Assembly: GCF_003054445.1 (NCBI RefSeq)
Contig: NC_042506.1
Coordinates: forward strand, 2,053,501 to 2,117,500
Direction: 5' to 3'
DNA length: 64,000 nucleotides
From: Pichia kudriavzevii
Taxonomy: Eukaryota > Ascomycota > Pichiomycetes > Pichiales > Pichiaceae
The notes beneath the pieces were generated by a model, which saw nothing but the letters and a program-made list of their open reading frames with translations, searched no databases and had not been told where the DNA came from. The position numbers were made by a program, and so were the translations under genes. Within the stretch, counting starts at the first letter, position 1. Each line of letters starts with the position of its first letter. Below, one piece after another: positions 53,263 through 62,660 of the stretch.

Positions 53263-54258
53263 CTACAATTCATCCTTTTTAAATACTTTTAAACTTTGTG
53301 GATCTGCTTCAAGACGTATGCCTTGGTCCAGCATGGTATTCGACTTTGTTCTGAAGAGCGATTTACTGACACCTGAGCCGATATCAGAGGCCCATCCCTT
53401 TGCATTTTCAAACCCGTTCGTGGCCGATTGGTAATCGTTGAAAGCATTGTATATTTCCTCCTTCGAAGTTTCTACAAAGGGTCCATACTGAACAATTGGT
53501 TGGTCTAAAGCTTGGCCTGCAATGAAAACAAAATCGGTCTTCTTGGAGGAGGCTGGTACTCTTCCACGGATGTAATCGCCATCTCTTTTAAAAAATACAC
53601 TATGATGTTCATTGATAAGTTCCGGTTTGGACTGTGTTTCTAGTTCCACTTGGCCATTTAAGACATACAGGAACCCATTGAACTCTGGTTTTATTTCCTG
53701 TTCAAACTCGCCACCTGGGAGGACTGTAAACCAATAGTAATCTATGGGCGTGTATGCCAACTCTTTAACTGATTCAACACCATAGGACTTACCTGAAATG
53801 ACCTTAACTTCAACCTTGTCGTTGGGTTTCACTATAGGGATTTCTTCCGCCCTTAAATCTCTGTACCTAGGAGCACTATGCTTCAATTCTTTAGGCAAGT
53901 CCACCCATAACTGCATACCCTCTACGTTTGTGTTGTCCTCGCTATATGGCATCTCTGAATGCACAATACCTTTGCCGGCAGTCATAAACTGCAAATCACC
54001 TGGCCTCAAAACACCCGACTCGCCAGTGAAGTCTTCATGTAACATATAATTTTTCATGATCAAGGTAACCGTTTCTTGTCCTCTGTGTGGGTGATCGGGG
54101 AAGCCAGCAGTCGGAGAGACGTTGAAATGATCAAGCATTAAAAACGGTGTAAAGTTCCTCATACCTGGCACACCAATGGATCTCCGAACTCTTGCGCCGA
54201 CACCTTCGGCTTGTTCTGCAGCATAAATAACTTTTAGTATGGATCTAATTGAAACCAT
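53263..54258 (-). CDS. Pirin-family protein
   Basis: A 331-aa bicupin of the pirin family. The metal ligands H56 and H58 (HPHRG) and H100 and E102 (GIVHSE) are present at the same spacing as in human pirin. Pirins are Fe-binding proteins with quercetinase-like or regulatory roles; the natural substrate in yeasts is unknown. The N-terminal cupin covers about 20-130 and the second about 150-260, followed by a tail found in fungal pirins. S. cerevisiae has no pirin, so this gene is typical of other yeast lineages. The start is an ATG. Confidence 0.93.
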   Translation of the reverse strand: MVSIRSILKVIYAAEQAEGVGARVRRSIGVPGMRNFTPFLMLDHFNVSPTAGFPDHPHRGQETVTLIMKNYMLHEDFTGESGVLRPGDLQFMTAGKGIVHSEMPYSEDNTNVEGMQLWVDLPKELKHSAPRYRDLRAEEIPIVKPNDKVEVKVISGKSYGVESVKELAYTPIDYYWFTVLPGGEFEQEIKPEFNGFLYVLNGQVELETQSKPELINEHHSVFFKRDGDYIRGRVPASSKKTDFVFIAGQALDQPIVQYGPFVETSKEEIYNAFNDYQSATNGFENAKGWASDIGSGVSKSLFRTKSNTMLDQGIRLEADPQSLKVFKKDEL

Positions 54259-54892
54259 GTTTATCTTGTTGTTGTGTAGAAAGTAAGAAAAAATGCATTG
54301 CTACAACTTGAAACGGAGATTCCTGGCCTTTTATATAAGTAAACAATGTCCATGTTTCCTAAAGTGTACCTTAGTAAGCTTATACATTTGCATTTTTTTC
54401 TTATTAAGAAAATCATCAAAATGCGGCTCAGCAAATTTTTTTTTTTTAGTAATATTAGTAAAGACAAAATCAATACTATTACACTCGTTAAGCTTGAGCT
54501 GACAAACATTATGGGCATTACCGAGTCATAGATCTTAAAACAACTCTAGGTGACTAATTCGAAAACATCTATCTGTTTCCTTCTCTATCAAGGAAGGCAT
54601 CGAAGGAAGGCGCTAAAGACAAAAACTTAAAAGTAAGTACAAACTCAAGACATAACACCTCCCCTCATCAAATAAAAAACTGCAAACTCGTAAAAGTATA
54701 TTATTCTGTATTAGATATTAGGCTAGATTTTTTATACAGGTAATATGTAAATTATTCAACAACTTCGGTATATGCAGTATGCATGAGGAGTGGTAAAAGG
54801 TGATTGATGCAAAATTCTCTAAGGCAATATAGTTCTAGAAATAAAAAGTAAAAGCATGTAGATTAGTTGATGGGCTTTAAGATAATGTTCAT
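54259..54892. other. Pirin upstream region and LPL1 3' region
   Basis: A 634-bp region. It is AT-rich with T tracts (about 54436-54448). Short frames here lack coding features. I see no recognisable site or RNA gene. Confidence 0.3.
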
Positions 54893-56551
54893 TCAATAGA
54901 CTTTAAAGGCTTCTTCGCAGAAATGCTCAACGACAATTTTACCCTCCTCAAAATTAGGATCTTGATGTCTTACGATTGCTGCAGCATGAGTTGAGTTTGT
55001 TTTTGTTATATAAACTGGATATTTTTTCCAATTCAACTTGTTCAAATTACCAATGATTTCTTGTTGGATAGGTGACATGTTCATCTTGAAAGATTTAAGG
55101 ATCTGATAATATTCGAATGCTTCCTTTTTACTATTACCTAATTTCCGATAATCTGTTTCCCAATCGCCGATTTGATCAATCGCTATAGAACAAATCTTAT
55201 TAATCGAAGTAGTTAGGGTTATATCACCACCTGCCTGTTGGTTGAAAATCGACTGATCTGGATGGTTTGAAGAAGTGACCGCATCAAAAACAGAATCCAA
55301 GAAAAAGTCACCTTGATCATGTAAATCATTTTCAAGCTTGTCCAATTCATTGGAATAACCTTCGCTTAATGTTCTAGATAAGGTTGGTTTCAACAAGGGA
55401 GTAGTGGAAGCAGATTGAATAGGAACTGCTTTGGACATTGTGTTACTAAATTGATCAATCAAACTGTAGACGCAACTATGCTCTTTAAGTCTTGAAGATT
55501 CTCTATTTACCCTAAAGGAAGAAGTGAAGACTTGTAAAATATTGAAGAGGATAAACCAAGAAACCCACATTGGAAAATAGATAAACGAATTCCAAAACAT
55601 AACAATCCATTTGAATTTATTGATGAAAAAAGTATGGAATTTATTGGAGTTTTCCACGAATTCAACTGTTGGGTTTTTGATCTTCTTTATATTTTTCTCT
55701 GTGTCATAATCAATCAAGCCGGTGAATTTAATTGGTTTTTCAACATCCAGCAGGATTGGATCGTAATTCTCCAAAAATGAAAGTTCGAACTTAGAGCCAT
55801 TAGAGAAACGAATGAAACCATTGTTATCAATTGAAACATTTGGGTTTCTATCCAAAATCTCAAAGGGGTTTATATATGAGATGCCCGAAGTCCACCAAGA
55901 AGTTCTAATATCAGATCTAATATTGGAATACAAGGCGTGATTCTTAAATCTCTTTAGGCCCTGAAAGAAGACGGAATTCTCAGAAGCCATCAGCTTCAAT
56001 AGGGGGACTCTGTTATTTGAGTTTTCAATATTGACAGAATCTTTTAAGAAGATCTGTTTACCACTGTTGCCCAATAGATAAGGAACAAGACCATTAAAGG
56101 CCTTGATGCTAATAGAAGTGCCAGGAGTTAATACACCAACGTGTGGAGTGCAAAAGGTGACGAAATTTACAGCTTCCACTGAATCGAAGAATCCCTTGTA
56201 ATCCAAAACACCAATGGCAAATCTAGCAATGAGGCCACCAAGAGAATAGCCAATATACGAGAGCTGAGTTACTTGAAGATTTTGCTTTTGTAAAAGTCTG
56301 GCTGTTTCTTGAAAGATTTCCTCAGCAACACGAGCTCCACATAGATCAATACCGTCATAAGTTTTGAACTTCTCATTAGACTTGGTCTTGTAGCTCCTGA
56401 ACGTTTTGTTGGGATGTTTCAATTGTAAAGTGTTGATGAGGTTTTCCTCTACATAGGAGAAATGTGTTTGGGTCCCCCATAAACCATGTGATAACACAAT
56501 GAGATGACATGGAGTTGGTGTATCTACTGCAGGAAAGTTTTCGTTAGACAT
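54893..56551 (-). CDS. LPL1: DUF676-type lipase, Lpl1/Rog1 family
   Basis: A 552-aa serine hydrolase. The N-terminus has HLIVLSHGLWG (about 16-26) for the oxyanion region, then the nucleophile elbow GYSLGGL with S103, and TFCTPHVGV nearby (about 131-140). The same layout occurs in yeast lipid-droplet phospholipase Lpl1 and its Rog1 relatives; TYDGIDLCGARVAEEI resembles Lpl1. A strongly hydrophobic segment at about 322-348 (WIVMFWNSFIYFPMW) could be a membrane or droplet-binding hairpin. It is longer than S. cerevisiae Lpl1 (450 aa). The ATG at 56551 is used; the longer frame begins with TTG. Confidence 0.82.
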   Translation of the reverse strand: MSNENFPAVDTPTPCHLIVLSHGLWGTQTHFSYVEENLINTLQLKHPNKTFRSYKTKSNEKFKTYDGIDLCGARVAEEIFQETARLLQKQNLQVTQLSYIGYSLGGLIARFAIGVLDYKGFFDSVEAVNFVTFCTPHVGVLTPGTSISIKAFNGLVPYLLGNSGKQIFLKDSVNIENSNNRVPLLKLMASENSVFFQGLKRFKNHALYSNIRSDIRTSWWTSGISYINPFEILDRNPNVSIDNNGFIRFSNGSKFELSFLENYDPILLDVEKPIKFTGLIDYDTEKNIKKIKNPTVEFVENSNKFHTFFINKFKWIVMFWNSFIYFPMWVSWFILFNILQVFTSSFRVNRESSRLKEHSCVYSLIDQFSNTMSKAVPIQSASTTPLLKPTLSRTLSEGYSNELDKLENDLHDQGDFFLDSVFDAVTSSNHPDQSIFNQQAGGDITLTTSINKICSIAIDQIGDWETDYRKLGNSKKEAFEYYQILKSFKMNMSPIQQEIIGNLNKLNWKKYPVYITKTNSTHAAAIVRHQDPNFEEGKIVVEHFCEEAFKVY

Positions 56552-57286
56552 ACAAAGCAATGGTTCTATGTTTGGCAAACACAACTCTCAATGAAACAGT
56601 CGATACACACAACACTCCAGGAGAAACCCAGTAACACATAACCTGAAACAATTTGGAAAACAGAGGCTACAGGGAGGAGGGACCCCCCTAATACCTCGAA
56701 ACTGCCACTGAGCCCTGCATGGCTAAAACTGAAATTTGCCGATAAGAGAAAACGGCACAACATTTGAAAAAAAAAACGCACTAATAGTTTCCCATTGTTA
56801 GAATTGCCGCACGCCTGCCTAAACAGGCAACTTGCATCTTCGAGAAAATTCTGACATCTTTGCCCCCTACAACACCATAAACTGTCGTGCCGCTGAGCCT
56901 CCCCTTCTTGATTTTTTTTTTTTTACTTCTTTTTTGTTCTTCGAAACAAAGTTGAGTTAACTCCGCGGAGCGCGACTCTCACATTTTCGGCGTATTGTTG
57001 CTTTTTCCTCCAACTCCATATCCCGGAACGGACAAGTCAACTTGCGGCTCTGAGTTGACTCTACGGAGACTAATCCCTCAAGGGGAAGACCAAATCACAA
57101 ACAATTCACTCGAATTGAAGCTATATAGAGATTAAGACTTTTCATTAACTGTTCTCTTTAATTAGTTACCGATAATTGTGGAATTGCGTTAAGGTTAACC
57201 ATTTTGCTAAGTAACGCTACCTGGTATCTTGCTTGTATCGTTTCCAACTGCCAATCTCTCTCCCTAATTTTGTCCTTGAAGATATA
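56552..57286. promoter_or_regulatory. Divergent promoter, LPL1 and NDE1, with STREs
   Basis: A 735-bp GC-richer region. STRE-type sites (CCCCT or AGGGG) occur at 56685-56689, 56864-56868, 56901-56905 and 57081-57085, suggesting Msn2/4-like stress control, and a perfect PDRE sits at 56962-56969. No gene was recognised. Confidence 0.55.
56962..56969. promoter_or_regulatory. PDRE palindrome TCCGCGGA
   Basis: An exact match to the pleiotropic-drug-response element, flanked as CTCCGCGGAG (a 10-bp perfect palindrome at 56961-56970). It lies 411 bp from the LPL1 ATG and 318 bp from the NDE1 ATG. In S. cerevisiae Pdr1/Pdr3 bind it. Confidence 0.6.
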
Positions 57287-59395
57287 ATGCTTGGCATCCA
57301 TTGTGTGTTTGGGAGACAATTAGTATCAAGTCCCGCACTCTCTAGAGTATCATATCACCCAAATGCTAATATCTTAAGACAAACTCCGAGTTTCAAAAAT
57401 TTCTCCTCCTCTTTAAAGGCCAGGTCCTCGGATCCGCTGGAATCAACTACTTCCCTGAAATCAGACCCAAACAATTCAAATTCAAATTCAAACTCAAACT
57501 CAAACTCAAACCAAAAGTCAAGGAGATCCTTCCCGCTGTCCAAGATTGTTAAATATTTCTTCTTTTCGGCTGGTGTTATCAGTTGTTCCTTTGCTGCTGC
57601 CCTTGCCGGATTCTTCATTTTCGATTACACAACCTACACCCCTCCCGTAGTCCCTGAAAATTTGATTATCCCCTTTGACTCATTGAATCCTAAACGTGGT
57701 GGACCTGAAAATTTACCCATCTTATCGAAGAATTTAGACTCTTATGATTCTCCAGATAAAATACTAGACTCTCACAAACCAAAATTGGTTATCTTAGGTT
57801 GCGGTTGGGGGAGCGTGTCGCTGTTGAACCAATTGGACCCAGACCAATACGACGTTACAGTACTCTCCCCCACGAACTACTTTTTGTTTACACCAATGTT
57901 GCCCTGTGCAGCAGTTGGTACGTTTGATATCAGAACCGTTATGGAGAGTATTAGGTCTTTAGTGAATAAAGTCCATGGACATTATTTGTGTGCAAAGGCC
58001 GAAAAAATCGAAATCAATGATCGACTAATCAAAGTAAAGGACTTGAATACAGAACAGTTCTTTTATATTCCCTATGATAAGTTGGTTGTTGCTGTTGGCT
58101 GTACCTCTAATACTCATGGAGTCCAAGGTTTGGAACACACCTTACAATTGAAAACTGCAGTCGATGCATTGACCATTAGAAGGAAACTTATAAATAATTT
58201 TGAGAAGGCTTGTCTGCCAACTGTTTCTGATGAGGAACGTAGAAAATTGCTCTCCTTTGTAGTTTGTGGTGCAGGGCCAACAGGCGTAGAAGTAGCTGCA
58301 GAAATCTCGGATTTTGTCAATGAAGACCTACCTAGGCTATATCCAAAAATATTAAGGCAAGAGGTTAGTATACATATCATCCAATCGAGATCGCATATCT
58401 TAAATACGTATGATTCTGCAATTTCCGATTATGCAATGAAAAAATTTGCAAGTGATGATATTGATTTGTTGGTGAATTCCAGAGTTGAGAAAATCACTCC
58501 TGAGTATGTCGTCTTCAACCAAAAACATGCAAATGGGGATGTTGAGCGTAAAGAACTACCATATGGTATGTGTATTTGGTCGACAGGTATTGGTTTAAAT
58601 TCCTTGACTAAATCGATTTCAGATGATTTGAAACCGCATCAGAGAAATAGGAGAGCTCTAGAAACCGATTCTCATTTGAGAGTCATTGGTGCCCCACTGG
58701 GTCAAATCTATGCAATTGGTGATTGTTCCACAGTTCGGACTGATATTGGTAGCCATTTGGAAGAATATGTGAAGAACTTTATTGTCAAGCGTCACAAATC
58801 ATTCTTCAGCTTTAGTGGTGATGAGAAAGATATCCATGTAAGTGAAGACGATATCAAAAATTTTGAAGTCACATACTACCAACTCAGATCGCTGTGTCAG
58901 GAAATTGAAAAGCACTCCCCCTTAGCGGCAGAGGCAATGAATCTAGCTGATGACTTGATTCCCAAGTATGATAAGTCGGGTAAAGGCACATTGAAGTTTG
59001 AGCAACTACAAGCCCTATTCAAAGAAATTGATTCAAAGGTGACGGCCTTACCTGCAACAGCGCAACGAGCACATCAAGAAGGTGCCTACCTGGGGAAGAA
59101 GCTTAATAAGTTGGCCAGAATTGATGAATCTTTGCCGGAGTATCAATCACACAACAAAGACTGGGATGACACAGTTACAAAACCGTTCAAGTACAAACAC
59201 CTTGGCTCCTTAGCTTATATTGGCAACTCCGCAGTCTTTGATTTACCTGGACATCCATTTTTCGGTGGCTTGGTTGCTATGTATCTTTGGAGATCCATTT
59301 ATTTTTCTCAAAGTGTCAGTTTGCGTACCCGGGCATTGATGTTCTTTGACTGGCTAAAGAGAGGAATCTTTGGTAGGGATGTTGTCACAGTCTAG
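57287..59395 (+). CDS. NDE1: Type II NADH:ubiquinone dehydrogenase, probably external (Nde-type), with EF-hand-like insert
   Basis: A 702-aa NDH-2 flavoprotein; S. cerevisiae Nde1/Nde2 are about 550 aa. A mitochondrial presequence (about 1-45) is followed by an (NS)n stretch at 63-75 and a hydrophobic helix at about 90-113, consistent with inner-membrane anchoring with the catalytic domain outside the matrix. FAD and NAD(P)H Rossmann motifs are GCGWGS (171-176) and GAGPTG (328-333), with a YAIGDC motif near 475-480. An insert at about 505-600 carries an EF-hand-like loop DKSGKGTLKFEQ (562-573). The ATG at 57287 follows a longer TTG-started frame. It oxidises NADH without pumping protons. Confidence 0.93.
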   Translation: MLGIHCVFGRQLVSSPALSRVSYHPNANILRQTPSFKNFSSSLKARSSDPLESTTSLKSDPNNSNSNSNSNSNSNQKSRRSFPLSKIVKYFFFSAGVISCSFAAALAGFFIFDYTTYTPPVVPENLIIPFDSLNPKRGGPENLPILSKNLDSYDSPDKILDSHKPKLVILGCGWGSVSLLNQLDPDQYDVTVLSPTNYFLFTPMLPCAAVGTFDIRTVMESIRSLVNKVHGHYLCAKAEKIEINDRLIKVKDLNTEQFFYIPYDKLVVAVGCTSNTHGVQGLEHTLQLKTAVDALTIRRKLINNFEKACLPTVSDEERRKLLSFVVCGAGPTGVEVAAEISDFVNEDLPRLYPKILRQEVSIHIIQSRSHILNTYDSAISDYAMKKFASDDIDLLVNSRVEKITPEYVVFNQKHANGDVERKELPYGMCIWSTGIGLNSLTKSISDDLKPHQRNRRALETDSHLRVIGAPLGQIYAIGDCSTVRTDIGSHLEEYVKNFIVKRHKSFFSFSGDEKDIHVSEDDIKNFEVTYYQLRSLCQEIEKHSPLAAEAMNLADDLIPKYDKSGKGTLKFEQLQALFKEIDSKVTALPATAQRAHQEGAYLGKKLNKLARIDESLPEYQSHNKDWDDTVTKPFKYKHLGSLAYIGNSAVFDLPGHPFFGGLVAMYLWRSIYFSQSVSLRTRALMFFDWLKRGIFGRDVVTV
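57473..57511 (+). repeat. 6-bp repeat coding (Asn-Ser)n in NDE1
   Basis: About six tandem AATTCA/AACTCA units encode alternating Asn and Ser between the presequence and the membrane helix. Confidence 0.85.
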
Positions 59396-59942
59396 CTGTA
59401 TGGATTTCTCTGGTTGTATATGCCGTTATAAATACCGGTGTTAATGTGCGATGATCTCCAATCAACAAAATTTCCCTTTTCGAGAGGACCAACAATAGGG
59501 CAATTTTGCGTTATCTTTTTGTTTTTTCCGCTTCGGAGATCGCCCTAAACATTTTCACAGGCTTTTGTATTCCCACTTTATTTGAAGTTCCTTATTTTTT
59601 GTTCTAATGAAAAAGGGAGAGAAAATGGGAAAACTCAACTGATATTTTTCCCCTTTTGTTGTTTATGGTTATTTGGGGTCCCTTCTTTACCGTTTTCTTT
59701 CAAAATATTTGGGTTAATCTTGTTCTCATTTATCAGAATTGCCTTTCATAGTAATAACTTTATTCGAAAATCTCACCTGTTCCTTATAGAATTGTATAAA
59801 AAAACAAAGAAAATTGACAAGTAAAAATATCAAAAACAAAACTTATAAAAAAACTCAATACATATAATCAAAAAAAAAAAAAGAAAATACCGGTATCATA
59901 AATAGAGAAATTTGAAGAGGCACAACTAGAAGCTCCTAAAAA
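59396..59942. promoter_or_regulatory. NDE1-PES4 intergenic region
   Basis: A 547-bp region between NDE1 and the RRM gene. It has T-rich tracts and an A12 run near 59871. No clear meiotic URS1 core or RNA gene was found. Confidence 0.35.
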
Positions 59943-62420
59943 ATGGAACTTGACGACGAAAACATCCAAGCTCAAAAAAATAAATTGGATGAAAACTTCC
60001 AAGGTGATCCACATGTGTTCCCAAGAAGCTTGCGGTGTATAAAAGCAATGTGGACAAATAAAGAAGAGAAAAACATTTTGAGTGCAGAAGCTCATCTAAA
60101 TGATAGGACATCCACTGAAACTAAGTTGAAGGAAGGGAATAACAATGATATTAATTCCAACAAAAGGGAAATTGGAAACGCAAACACCAATTCTCTTGAA
60201 AAAAGTTCGACAATTCGATTAGACAAAATCTCTGATAAAGAAGCCATTTCGAACATTGAAATTCCAACCCAACAAAAAACAAAGAAAAGAAATGCCTTCA
60301 AAACTATTAGATCGTATTTAGAGAAGAACGATTCTAAGGAGATGTTGGACAAACAAGAGAAAAATATGATTCGGGAAATGAACAATCTACATACATCGTG
60401 TGGTAACATTCTTGATGGAAACTCAGTATCTGAAAATGCCAAAAATATTGATGACCAATGTATACCAAAATTTGACCATTCTAAAGCTTTAGTGACTCTC
60501 TTTGATGAAGATGGAATAAAGGAGGTCACCACTGCAGATGCTATACATAATCAATTGTCATCTAATTTGAATAATCTAGATACTGAGGCAATATCTGATG
60601 TTATCACAATTAGTAAAATTGGTAGATCCTCGACAATTAATAATCCACTCAAACCAGTACTAACTTATGGTAACCAGACAAAAATGGTATCTTTATTTGT
60701 CGGTGATTTGTGTGCAACAATTACAGAAACCGATTTGTACCTGTTTTTTTCCGGCTATGAAGGATTAATATCTGTCAAAATCCCAATGGACACCATGAGG
60801 TTGGTCCCCTTAGGATATGGTTATGTTAACTTTGATACTCAAGAGCATGCTGACGTCGCTACTGAAGGTTTGAATTATACTAAGTTGGGAGATTCTGAAA
60901 TTCGAATAATGCCCTCTTTAAGAGACAAGTTACAAAGAGAGAGCATTGGTGCAAATTTGTTCTTTTCAAATTTAAGTTCCAAATTGAGTTCCAGGATACT
61001 GTATGACAGATTTAAAGTTTTTGGAAAAGTACTAAGTTGTAAATACAGTTCTGAAAAACAGACATGTTTCATTAACTTTTCTGAAAAACTTAGTGCTTAC
61101 AAAATTTGTAAACAATTTAATCAGTCACAAATGGATAATCGGCTTATTTCAGTTTCAGTTCACATTGCTAAGAGAGAGAGAGAAGTTTACAACAGCAAGC
61201 TTAAACCTGATTTTTTCAATAATAATTCCCCCAACACTTTCAGCTATAAATTGGACAAAATAAGCAAAAGCTTCAAGTCAACCACTCTGACGCAAGATAT
61301 TCCAAATTTTGGAAAACCTCCAAGTACGCAATATTCAATATTCATGAAAAATATACCATTACCTCTCTCGGATAACGCAGTGAGAAGTTTAATTGAACCT
61401 TATGGTACGGTTAAAAATGTCCTTCTTCGAAAAGTTCCGGTAAAAGATGGTGCTTGGGCTCTTGTCACAATGACCAACCAAGAAGCAGTTGAAAAATCGA
61501 TTCAGGCCTTAAATGCCATTGAAATTGAAGGAAAGAAAGTGTATGTAACACGTGCTATTCCCAGGGAAGAAAAAGACTATGCTAAATGGGAGTCTAAGGC
61601 ACCTAGTAAAAAGCTCAAGCTTTTGATTAGTGATCTTGATTTAGAAAAGCACAAAGAGGCATTAGAAAAATGGTGTTCTAACTGTGACTCAATTAAGTCT
61701 GCTGAATTTTTTTCTAATTCACAAAAGGGAGAAGTACCTGTCAATCAAAGACTTGGTGGCTATGGGTATATTGAACTCAACAATGATGATGATGCAGATA
61801 AAGTAATTGAAAAACTATCACTACTGAAAGTTTCATGCTATAAGATCAGGATTGACATCCCACAAGAAGACACTGTACCTAATATTAAACGTTATCCTTA
61901 TATTTCAAATCCGTCTAAATCCATGTTAAGCAGTAACTACAAACCAAATGTAGTGTCTTTTTCCTATGTCAATCCGTCCAATATGTTTCAGATCGCTTAT
62001 TTCCGGGATACCGTTAATCATGATAAAATGGCGTATTATCGGCACCGTGAGAATCATAACAAGACAAAACTAAAGGAAAGATACAGTGTAAACGAAAGCT
62101 GTGTAGAAAAATTAACAGAAAAAAAAATAGAAATGTATCACGTCATGTGGGAAATATGTGTTAGGTTGATTATCTCTAAGGAACCATTTTGGGATGGCTC
62201 AGTATTTACTCCTGGCAATGAAATTTTGAGTAAGTCTAGGGTTTCTTCTCTCACAGATCACTTAATCAAGTTTTTCTGGAATAATCATTTTAGTGAATTC
62301 TATAATTTTGTGAGGGAAAATCAATTTGATGCGGGGAATAACGTAATACATGTTGCAAATCCTATTCTCATGTACCAAATAATCGAAAGTGCCAAATATC
62401 TTGGAATAATCCCTAAATAA
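59943..62420 (+). CDS. PES4: Four-RRM RNA-binding protein, Pes4/Mip6-type
   Basis: An 825-aa protein with a charged, Asn/Glu/Lys-rich N-terminus (1-240) and four RRM-like domains: about 249-325 (SLFVGDL and GYGYVNF), 337-410 (NLFFSNL and CFINF), 464-538 (SIFMKNIPL and AWALVTM) and 557-640, which is degenerate. The C-terminal 130 residues form a helical tail. The four-RRM arrangement and RRM1 sequence match yeast Pes4 and Mip6, poly(A)-binding-protein-like factors linked to meiotic mRNA control and nuclear export. It is longer than either S. cerevisiae paralogue (611 and 659 aa). The start is an ATG. It converges with LSB3. Confidence 0.88.
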   Translation: MELDDENIQAQKNKLDENFQGDPHVFPRSLRCIKAMWTNKEEKNILSAEAHLNDRTSTETKLKEGNNNDINSNKREIGNANTNSLEKSSTIRLDKISDKEAISNIEIPTQQKTKKRNAFKTIRSYLEKNDSKEMLDKQEKNMIREMNNLHTSCGNILDGNSVSENAKNIDDQCIPKFDHSKALVTLFDEDGIKEVTTADAIHNQLSSNLNNLDTEAISDVITISKIGRSSTINNPLKPVLTYGNQTKMVSLFVGDLCATITETDLYLFFSGYEGLISVKIPMDTMRLVPLGYGYVNFDTQEHADVATEGLNYTKLGDSEIRIMPSLRDKLQRESIGANLFFSNLSSKLSSRILYDRFKVFGKVLSCKYSSEKQTCFINFSEKLSAYKICKQFNQSQMDNRLISVSVHIAKREREVYNSKLKPDFFNNNSPNTFSYKLDKISKSFKSTTLTQDIPNFGKPPSTQYSIFMKNIPLPLSDNAVRSLIEPYGTVKNVLLRKVPVKDGAWALVTMTNQEAVEKSIQALNAIEIEGKKVYVTRAIPREEKDYAKWESKAPSKKLKLLISDLDLEKHKEALEKWCSNCDSIKSAEFFSNSQKGEVPVNQRLGGYGYIELNNDDDADKVIEKLSLLKVSCYKIRIDIPQEDTVPNIKRYPYISNPSKSMLSSNYKPNVVSFSYVNPSNMFQIAYFRDTVNHDKMAYYRHRENHNKTKLKERYSVNESCVEKLTEKKIEMYHVMWEICVRLIISKEPFWDGSVFTPGNEILSKSRVSSLTDHLIKFFWNNHFSEFYNFVRENQFDAGNNVIHVANPILMYQIIESAKYLGIIPK

Positions 62421-62660
62421 AATTCATGTCCACCTTTTCGTGTTTGTAAGAATGTCGATTGGCTAGATAGTAAATAGAGTAAAAAATTCGTAGACAAAAG
62501 TTATTATGATTCTTTTCCTCTTTTTTTTTACATATTATAAAATAATTAGGTCTGACATTAAAGAGACGGATGAAGTTGAAGAGTACACGTTTATATTTTG
62601 AAGACTAGGTAGAAGCGCTATAAGTGGAATGGGGGTGATTTGTGAAATAAAAGGTAGTGT

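Noticed and set aside
60665-60671. TACTAAC-like branch site inside PES4
   Set aside because: The reading frame is open and conserved through the site, so it is coding sequence, not an intron.
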